Of a stretch of 64,000 bases of DNA, positions 56,517 through 64,000 are shown piece after piece; within the stretch, counting starts at the first letter, position 1, and each line of letters opens with the position of its first letter. The translations under genes were made by a program, and so were the position numbers. The notes below the pieces were generated by a model. That model was given only the letters and a program-made list of their open reading frames with translations, was not told where the DNA came from and ran no database searches. This stretch comes from Xanthoparmelia taractica (taxonomy: Eukaryota > Ascomycota > Lecanoromycetes > Lecanorales > Parmeliaceae). Location: the NCBI GenBank assembly GCA_033085395.1, contig JANQBS010000154.1, positions 1-64,000 on the forward strand, in the 5' to 3' direction.

Positions 56517-57203
56517 ATGGCAATTGTCCGTAGATACAAGTCAGTCGCGCCAGACAGACCTCTTTCGAAGCTGTGGGGTCATTTATGGGGTCAATAAATT
56601 AATCTTGGCTTTTAGTAACTGCAATTACTATGACAATAATTGCAACTACGGCACCAGCCCTTGGTATAACTGGGGAAGATGGTAGACTGACTGGAAATCC
56701 CACGGGCTGGAACTCAGCTGATTGGCGTTAGGGTTGTACTTGGTGCAATTGTCATTGGAGCTTTCCTGATTTTCGTCTTGTTCTCGTAAGCCGGCGTTGT
56801 TTGTATGGACACTACACGACCAGATCGGTACTGACAGCTGCTCAGATGTATTACAGCACGCCGACGTCGCCGCCTTGGTCGCTTACCCTACCGGGGAACG
56901 GGCTGGGCAGCAGGGGCGCCGCCGCCAGGCCACGGCCCAGCTCAATACACCGGCGCTCCCCCTCAGCCATATTTTGCCAACAACAACCAAGCACCCCCCG
57001 TTTACTCTCCTCCTATCTCAAACCAAGGGTACTATAATCGAGGTCACGAACAAAATCAAGGTTACTTTGGAGGTCAACAGCAAGGTGTGGAGTTGCAACC
57101 CCCAGAGAATGCATATGCGCCGCAGCGTGGTGGAGATTCTGTCTACGCACCTCCTGCGGGTCCCCCACCAGGCAAAAAGGGCGGCGATGCAATCATCAGG
57201 TAG
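56517..57203 (+). CDS. RCR-family single-pass membrane protein
   Basis: Built from four exons, 56517-56539, 56616-56681, 56732-56785 and 56846-57203, all phase-consistent, giving 166 aa (introns 76, 50 and 60 nt). The short ectodomain is Cys/Tyr/Asn-rich (NNCNYYDNNCNY) and ends in WGRW. One transmembrane helix follows (VVLGAIVIGAFLIFVLFS), then a basic stop-transfer run (ARRRRRLGRLPYRGTGWA). The cytoplasmic tail is Pro/Gln/Tyr-rich with PPVYSPP and QPYF motifs and ends KKGGDAIIR. This order matches RCR (Congo-red resistance, chitin-synthesis regulation) proteins. In yeast Rcr1/Rcr2 act in the endosome/ER, and their PPxY-type tails bind the Rsp5 ubiquitin ligase. Here PPVYSPP and PPQPY are close to but not exact PPxY sites. 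Most of the coding length lies in exon 4, in a frame with no ATG of its own, so simple ORF scans miss the gene. Confidence 0.8.
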
Positions 57204-58114
57204 TCATTGCATGCAAGGCCAGATTAGGACTAAATGAATGCAGTCAAGGCGGTGAGAAAGGAGGTGTGGGCATAGTCTTGGACACGCTGAGGCTGCGATG
57301 AGGATACGAAGCGTTGCGCGTTTGATGGTAACCTTCAAGGAGTCTCTGCATTCTATTATAGTGTTTATTGTTACACAACTGCCAATTCTCCACATATAAT
57401 CATGCCTGAAAGCAGTGTATTACAGAACTTCACGCTACAAAATGGTTCATTGAGAAGACTTCACCGTCAACACCAGTCCCCTAATCGCGCCACGTGGCGC
57501 GATTACTTCGGACCAGCCAAGGACTAAGGTCTACAACCGACGACTGCAGCCTTCTGATTTACTCACGGCATTCGGTATCAGGCTTTAATCTAGCTGTTCC
57601 TGAGACCAGCACTGAAAATGAGACTGCCCATGCCAGCAATCAAAGCGCGGTAGAACTTGGTGGAGGGTTTTCAGACAGGCAGTTTCAGAAATCGCTATTG
57701 CTCCCCAGAAAGCCATTCAACCTAGCCTCAAAGCAGGAGGGTGGCAAATCGGCAATGCAGGCTGACCGATTGCGCGTCTGAAAGTACTTCGTAAGGTAAC
57801 GGTGAAAAGATAGTTGTAGAAGTAAGTAGCATCAAAGTTCATTCACGTACTAGTCCTACGCCACAGTGGCAAAAGTGTGGCGGGACAACTCTAAACTTCG
57901 CGGCTGCCTATTGACACACAAACAACAGAGGAAAGTTCAATCCTCTCACACCTTGAGGTACCTACCTTACTTGACTCAGGGCGTTAGTGTTGCAATTTCA
58001 TTACTATGATCTCACAACGAATCATCTTGCCCAAATTTTAACATACTCCTCACTGTTATCTTGCAACAAGCATAAGAAGAATACAAAGGTAACGATTAGG
58101 TCTAAGCAGACACC
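57204..58114. other. Intergenic (RCR / HeH-LEM gene), no gene seen
   Basis: About 0.9 kb. GAAAGTACTTCGTAAGGTA at about 57780-57798 and GAGGTACCTACCTTAC at about 57955-57970 belong to the recurrent GTAC motif class. A short inverted element CGCGCCACGTGGCGCG lies at 57485-57500 (perfect 16-bp palindrome with a CACGTG core). No coding region is supported. Confidence 0.5.
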
Positions 58115-60320
58115 ATGGCTTCAGCAGACGATGAATTTGCATATCTATCACCGTCTTTCGACCCTACCTCTCTTACCATGCCGCGATTACGAAACATCTT
58201 AATGTCACATGACATTCCCTATCCGGCCTCAGCCAAGAAGCCGCAACTCGTCGAAATCTTTACTCAAGAGCTCAAGCCCAAGGCGCGTAAGATATTAGCT
58301 GCTCGAGACAGAGTGAGGCGCACCAGTAAGGGCATTACAGACATGCCAGGGAGTCAAGAAGGGACAGCGAAAGGTATTGTCGGCGACGACGCTGGCTCGA
58401 TGCTACCTCCGCTAGTGCCCGATAGTCCACGACAAAGGAGGCCACGCAAGAGCACACGCCAGTCCGTGGAGCCGAACATATCAGATACATCCGCCACCAC
58501 AACAGCACTAAACGGTCGAAGAAGCTCCAGTAAGCACACCTTGCAATCGGACACTGAACCAGATTCAGAGCAAACACGTCGAACTGTACGGAAAAGTCGC
58601 AAAAGCGAGGATTCATCCGTGGCGAAGGTTCATGATCCAGAAGAGACACCAGTGCGACCGGCAGCAAGAGGCGGTGTTTTCAGCGATGAGAACCCTTTCC
58701 AGAGTGGTAGCTCACCCTTAGCACTAGGTGAGAGCAGACGGAAGAGTGGTGGTACAAGCATGGATAAGAGAAAGAGCTCTTCCAGCAGGCGGAGGACTGA
58801 AGGGGGTTTATCTTCGCTGAGGCAGCACGATGGAGTAGTTGTCCCGACTTCCAAGACTTTCGTAATGCCCGTTTCTAGGCTGAAGCAGTCCGCTAGCGAA
58901 AACGAGCGGGGATCCGGGATCGAGGCTGGTGAGGAGTTCACAGCCGAAGAACAGCTCGAGTTGACTAGGGGACGTGCAGCAAACGGCGAAGTTGACATCC
59001 TCCCACCTCGGAAGAAGAAACGCGCTCAAAAGTCTCCCACCATCCCTAGGTCCGCGCCGTGGGTAATCCTCATGGCTTTGCTTGGAGGCTATGCTACATG
59101 GTGGCGTCAGGAAAAGTTAGCTGTTGGTTACTGCGGTATTGGCAGACCATCCAAGGTTCTGTCGAATGTCCAAATACCCGAATGGGCGGAGGTGCTGCAA
59201 CCGACGTGTGAGCCTTGCCCTCAGCACGCGATCTGCTTTCAGGGAATGGAGACCAGATGTGAGCACGATTTCATTTTGCAGCCACATCCACTGTCTTTAG
59301 GCGGACTAGTACCAGTGCCGCCATCTTGTGAGCCGGATGGCGAGAAAGTCCGACGGGTAAAAGCTGTAGCCGATAAAGCCGTCGAAGAACTGAGGGAGCG
59401 AAGAGCGCAGGCCGAATGTGGTACTTTAAAGGATAGCAAAGGTAAGAACGTACCTGTGGAGATTGACGAGGCAGAGTTGAAAAAGGAAGTGGGCAAGAAG
59501 AGAAGACGGAACATGGACGCTGCAGAGTTCGAAGATTTGTGGAAGGGTGCCATTGGAGAGATCATTGGCCGAGAAGAGGTGGTTTCCTCTTCCAAAGGGT
59601 AAGTCTTCTTCTGCATTGGCCGATCGTCCTGGCATCACATTCGTCTGTGCTCATGATATACATCCACCAACATCTGACCAAACAACTAACCAGATACCTC
59701 GTCCCACCCACAGAACACATCTCTACCTCAGCAGCACCTCCTTCGCCCGCCTCCCACTCTCATGCGCCATCAGAAGATCCGCGCGACTCACGCTGGCAAG
59801 ATATCGACTCCCTCTTTCCATCATAACCCTTTTCGGAGCCGTCATCCTCTACATCCGCTCGCTTATCCTCACATCCCGTAGCGACACGGCTCGTGTTCCA
59901 TTACTAGTCGCCACTACTCTTGATCGTCTCGCCACGCAAGCGGCTTTGCATGCCAGAGGAGATGCAGCCGAAAGCTGGATCAGTGTGGGGCAGCTGCGTG
60001 ATGACGTTCTCCGGGATGAATTCAGCGACCGGAGGCGCGAAAGTATGTGGAAACGAGTACGAGCAGTAGTCGAGAAAAACGCGAATGTAAGAGCCAGCGT
60101 TCGGGAAGGCCGGGGTGGGGACGTATCAAAAGTGTGGGAATGGATTGGCAGTGTGGGCCTCCTTGAGGATGTTACGTGGAGTGGTGGAGCAAAAAAGAGG
60201 GTGAGTTTTGGGCCTGCCGTCGACGGGCCGCCTGACGGTAGGGCAAGTCCCATGGAAGTGGAAGAAGGGCGAAAGATCGTTGAGAAGAGGAAATGGGACG
60301 AGGGTAGACCTGTCTACTAA
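58115..60320 (+). CDS. HeH/LEM-domain inner nuclear membrane protein (Src1/Heh1-like)
   Basis: Two exons, 58115-59598 and 59714-60320 (intron 115 nt), join in phase to give 696 aa. Start in strong context CACCATGG. N-terminal HeH (LEM-like) domain around residues 12-55: DPTSLTMPRLRNILMSHDIPYPASAKKPQLVEIF. A long Ser/Arg/Lys-rich nucleoplasmic region follows with basic clusters (PPRKKKRAQKSP, a likely NLS). First transmembrane helix at about 308-330 (APWVILMALLGGYATWW), then a Cys-containing lumenal domain (CGIGRP, CEPCPQHAICF, CEHDF) typical of Man1-Src1. Second membrane helix LPLSIITLFGAVILYI, then a nucleoplasmic winged-helix-like C-terminus. It tethers chromatin such as rDNA and telomeres to the inner nuclear envelope and helps ESCRT-III quality control of nuclear pores (family knowledge). 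Confidence 0.88.
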
Positions 60321-61699
60321 ATGGGGAAGCGAGCCTTCGTGAGATTAGCAGAGCAGAAAGAGGCCGCGATTATGGAGGGTGGAAGTCGTTGAAGGCTCCC
60401 CCTTATGTTAGGACACGCTTTTCTTTGGAAGCTTGAAGCAGGACACAGCCGGTACTCCCATTGACGCAGATCTAATTACATATATATTCAGATAGCATTA
60501 TATTGTATTCAGGTATTGAAATTTCGTCCGTGAACTCATAAACGCCCCTTCGTTAGCCCAACCCACTCGCTACTCAATCCAGAGTCTTCATTGCTGTGCC
60601 AGCAAAATTCGAGACACATCAGCGTCCGGTCTACCAAATTGTACCTTAGCAACTCGGCCATCCATACCTTGCTCACCCCCTTAAAATCAACAATATGATC
60701 GCCCGTCTTCCCGGACTGAGCTCAACCAAAAGCGAGTCCCATTTCTCCTCTAGGCCCTGTAAAAATTTTCATTTTCCGAGGTCCTTCCTCCGATTGGTAA
60801 TGACATCCGTTGCCCACATCTGTGACACGGGAAGCCCACTTGTCAAACTGCCCACTTTGAAGGGTTAGCAACAACTTTTCAACAAACTTCATTATTTTTT
60901 GCCTTCAAGTCTTCACTTCCTACCAATATAAGGCTCCAGAATTATCTTAAGCCACGTGCTCTGCCGTCCGGCTCTTGGAATAGGTTCGACTTTCATCATG
61001 CTGGGAATGACCTTGTCAACCTAAGCACAGCTTCACTGGCTTCAATGCATCTTCCTGACCTGCATCGTGAGCACATGTGATTCTGGATAAATTGGATCTC
61101 TATGCTCGAAGCCAGAGCATAGCTCATACTTCACTGCCATACCAAGTTATCTGCCTCTTTGCATCTTTGCCGGTTCCTATCCGATTGGGAGACGACGAGT
61201 TGCGGTTATTACGATGTCGACGGCAGATGACGCTTCTGGGGGCCCTGGTAGTATACAGAAAGTACACCCAGCAGCCGGTTTGGGGAGGAACTCTGAAAGT
61301 ACAATACAGAGCAATTCGAGCAATGTATGGCAATATCTCATGTCAATTCTCCTGATCCACACAGCTATTTAACCATCCTACCTTCTGTGCATCTATATAT
61401 CGGCGCGCTCATGGCATCAAGGCTATGGACACCCGATGAGCTTCTACGTTTAAACTTCTGTGCGTGGTTTATTTTGCTTGTTCTTGGGCTAGTCTTTCGC
61501 TCTATACCGTATACCGTGCTTCTAACTCCCATTATTACACATACAGTGACTCAAATACTGACCGTGAAGCGCTTCGGGCTTTAGTCAAATGAGGCTGTGG
61601 ATCATAGGAATGGGGAACCGCCATTGCAGCAACGAATTAGGACTGGTATCAGCGGTATCAGCCCCTTGACATTGATACCAATCCAGGCGGGGCGGCTGA
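60321..61699. other. Intergenic (HeH/LEM 3' flank / trehalase upstream)
   Basis: About 1.4 kb with no convincing gene. A plus-strand frame at 61327-61584 contains a hydrophobic stretch (FILLVLGLVFRSI) but has no coding support beyond that. The missing N-terminus of the trehalase may lie here, but no exon was identified. Confidence 0.35.
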
Positions 61700-61840
61700 T
61701 TTTTTGAGCTACATAAAGATCAAGTCACAACCCCAAAAAGGAAGCTAGTAGTAGCCGTGAACACTACAAAAGAAGATCTCCTACGGAGGGAGGATACAGA
61801 TGGGGACGGGTTGATAACTGTCGATGACCGCGGACCAAAG
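61700..61840 (+). CDS. Upstream exon fragment of neutral trehalase (Ca-binding segment)
   Basis: An open stretch without its own ATG encodes NTTKEDLLRREDTDGDGL followed by ITVDDRGPK, the calcium-binding DTDxDxxITxxDxGPK motif that precedes the catalytic domain in fungal neutral trehalases. It is not in frame with the ATG at 61897. A 62-nt intron 61841-61902 (weak GTTAAA donor, GCTAAT branch, AAG acceptor), or an 83-nt one ending at 61923, would join it in phase. The protein start and the usual Ser-rich phospho-regulatory N-terminus upstream were not found. Confidence 0.55.
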
Positions 61841-61896
61841 GTTAAATCTTATCCTTCCTAGATGAAGACCGCGAAGATGCTAATCTCATTCCTTAT

Positions 61897-63822
61897 ATGA
61901 AGTCTTTCTTCCTGAGGTCACAGCGGTACCCTGGAACTGAAGAGGTTGAGGTCAAAGGTACGTATCATCTAGCGAATCTCCTGCAAGAACTGTTTTTGGC
62001 ACACGAGAAGGGGAAGGAGTATTTGGAAGTCGACTTGGAAAGAATTGCCGAGGAACCAGTTGATCGTCTTCAGCGGTTGATTCGAACCCGCTGGTGGGAC
62101 AAATTGAAACGGAACATTGATAGCTCTGGCATCGACGTTGCAGCGAGGGATCCCAAGACCCGCGAAGCTGCGGAGTCTCACCCAAGAATTTACGTTCCCC
62201 GTGGCCTTCCACTCCAGTACGATTATTATTCAAAGCTTGCACGAGAAACGCCAGACATGAAATTGGACGTGCAATGGCTTCCGGAAAATGATATCACGGC
62301 CAACTTCATCAGAAGCTTGAACGATAAGCCTGGCATTCTGGCGCTTGAGATGGAAGCAAAATACTCGAACGGACGCGAAGAACTCTTAGGACTTCCGTTC
62401 GTGGTTCCTGGAGGACGGTTCAATGAGCTTTATTATTGGGATAGCTATTTCTGTGCTACGGCAATGATAAATACACATCCAGATGTTGTCAAGTCGATCC
62501 TACGACATTTCATATTCGAAATCAAACACTATGGCAAAGTACTCAATGCCAACCGTTCGTACTATCTTGGCAGAGCGCAACCCCCTTTCCTTACAGATCT
62601 AGCTTTGAGAAACTACCAAGCGACTAAACATGAGCCCGGATCTCAGGATATTCTCAGGCTGGCAATCCTTGCTGCAATAAAAGAGTATCACAGCTACTGG
62701 ATGACGGCTCCGAGATACGACGAAGGCTCTGGGCTTACCAGGTACAGGCCCATTGGGTTTGGTATCCCCCCAGAAGTTGAATCCACGGCTTTTGATCACA
62801 TATTGGAACCTTATGCCGAGAAGCACAACATGACGATCACTGAGGTTGGAGAGGCATACACCAACGGCGAAATTCAAGAGCCTGAGCTGGACACGTTTTT
62901 CCTTCATGACAGAGCGCTCAGGGAGAGTGGCCATGACACGTCGAATCGGTTTGTGGGAGTTTGCGCGGACTTGGCAACGATAGATCTGAATTGTCTGCTC
63001 TATCGATACGAAACGGATATTGCGGAGGTGATTCGGACCATCTTTGATGACACCCTCCAAATACCCGCTGATTTTTGTGCTCCTGGTCAGGCCGTGGACC
63101 GATTCGAGTCATCAGCTGTTTGGGAATTCTCTGCAAAAAGGAGAAGAGAATCAATTGATCGGTATCTGTGGAATGAAGAGAAAGGTCTCTACTTTGACCA
63201 CAACACAATAACTGGGAAGCAAACTGAGCATGAGACCGTGACAAGTCTCTGGGCTCTTTGGTGTGGGGTAGCTAGTCCGCATCAAGCGGCTCTGCTTGTC
63301 GAGAAAGGCCTACCAAGGTTCGAATGTGTGGGCGGACTCTCTTCGAATACAGAGACCTCTCGTGGTCCAGTCAATGCAGCGAATCCACAAAAGCAATGGG
63401 ACTATCCCAATGGCTGGGCTCCTCATCAAATTCTAGCTTGGGATGGTTTGAAAAGATACGGTTATCACAAGGAGGCCGAGAGACTCGCCTACCGCTGGCT
63501 TCACATGATGACAAAGGTTTTCGTGGATTACAACGGTACTGTGGTGGAGAAATACGACGTTACGCAGCTCAAAAGCCCACATAAAGTGGGGGCAGAGTAT
63601 GGTAATCAGGGGCTGAACTTCAAGTATGCTCCAGAGGAAGGGTGAGTCGATTGATTCCGTTCGAGATGTCTAGATACACGAATACTGATATCAGGTTATA
63701 GGTTCGGGTGGACAAACGCAAGTTACCTGCATGGCCTCTCTTTCCTCGGCCTGGATGCCAGACGCGCTTTGGGAATTGGTGCACCTTATGAAGTCTACGA
63801 TAAAGGTGATCAAAGTGCGTGA
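61897..63822 (+). CDS. Neutral trehalase, catalytic part
   Basis: Exons from 61897 (first ATG in frame, or joined at 61903/61924 from the upstream fragment) to 63641, then 63702-63822 (intron 60 nt, GTGAGT donor). This gives 621 aa from the ATG. GH37 trehalase signatures are intact: PGGRFNELYYWDSYF (signature 1) and QWDYPNGWAP (signature 2); also KHYGKVLNANRSYYLGRAQPPFLTD and GGLSSNTETSRGP. It hydrolyses trehalose to two glucose in the cytosol. Compared with typical fungal NTH1 (about 700-750 aa) the N-terminal regulatory region is short or missing, and the C-terminus ends early (EVYDKGDQSA). It could be a divergent paralogue rather than the main stress-regulated NTH1. Confidence 0.85.
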
Positions 63823-64000
63823 CTGGGGGCGCGCGTGATCAATTGTCTCACGCCTGCCCTGTTCCAACAAGGTTACACCTCAGACAAGGCCATTGCTGAT
63901 CTAGCTGATATAACGGGAGCCTTTGCTGGATCAATTAGTCTAGCGACTATTTGGATAATAATCTTGCAAAGTTCGTGAAAATTGGAAAAGCGAATGAGAG
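63823..64000. other. Right edge, nothing assigned
   Basis: 178 nt of trehalase 3' flank; no feature seen. Confidence 0.4.

Noticed and set aside
61077..61584. Two short plus-strand frames upstream of trehalase
   Set aside because: No trehalase N-terminal motifs, no plausible splice to 61700, and odd composition; treated as non-coding.
1..64000. tRNA genes, CRISPR arrays, bacterial-type operons or biosynthetic gene cluster
   Set aside because: No cloverleaf with A/B boxes was recognised, no regularly spaced repeats occur, and gene content is ordinary eukaryotic with no PKS, NRPS or terpene synthase.

Overview
The window is nuclear DNA of a filamentous ascomycete (Pezizomycotina). The evidence is short introns of about 50-160 nt with GTAAGT/GTATGT-type donors and CTGAC/CTAAC-type branch points, fungal-specific families (Ssr4, RTG2, inositol-phosphosphingolipid phospholipase C, RCR, GH128 with a Ser/Pro-rich linker), and two very AT-rich blocks stripped of CpA/TpG dinucleotides, the mark of repeat-induced point mutation (RIP). 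Class and genus cannot be fixed by eye; nothing contradicts Leotiomycetes or a neighbouring class.

Layout. 1-3480 is a RIP-decayed repeat block, followed by a GC-rich border. 3986-10852 holds a divergent pair: a HeLo-domain protein with a degenerate kinase domain (minus strand) and a kinase/Sel1/ankyrin protein (plus strand). Their 1.3-kb shared upstream region carries a polypyrimidine tract and a 7-bp minisatellite. 10853-13614 is poorly coding. 13615-44071 is mostly gene-dense housekeeping: SWI/SNF-RSC subunit Ssr4, splicing factor RED/IK, secreted GH128 glucanase, a WDR5/Swd3-like WD40 protein, ISC1, UBR1, PYM (exon-junction-complex partner), HEM14, NAB2, proteasome beta-5 (PRE2), and an MFS anion transporter gene that appears broken (frameshift plus in-frame stop). 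44642-48387 is a second RIP-decayed element of about 3.75 kb, bounded by well-preserved inverted repeats of about 108 bp. 48726-63822 is again housekeeping: RTG2, RPA135, ARL8, an RCR-family membrane protein, a HeH/LEM inner-nuclear-membrane protein, and a neutral trehalase at the right edge.

Most genes are unrelated conserved eukaryotic genes in the usual mosaic order, several as head-to-head pairs with intergenic gaps of about 330-600 bp (Ssr4/RED, WD40/ISC1, NAB2/PRE2, RPA135/ARL8). The most interesting locus is the HeLo-pseudokinase/kinase-ankyrin pair next to the left repeat block. HeLo domains are relatives of the MLKL four-helix bundle, so a membrane-acting HeLo pseudokinase beside a conserved-residue, non-RD kinase resembles the RIPK3-MLKL necroptosis logic. 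That link is inference. Exon boundaries below were placed by reading splice signals and checking that reading phase is conserved; protein lengths follow from those joins.
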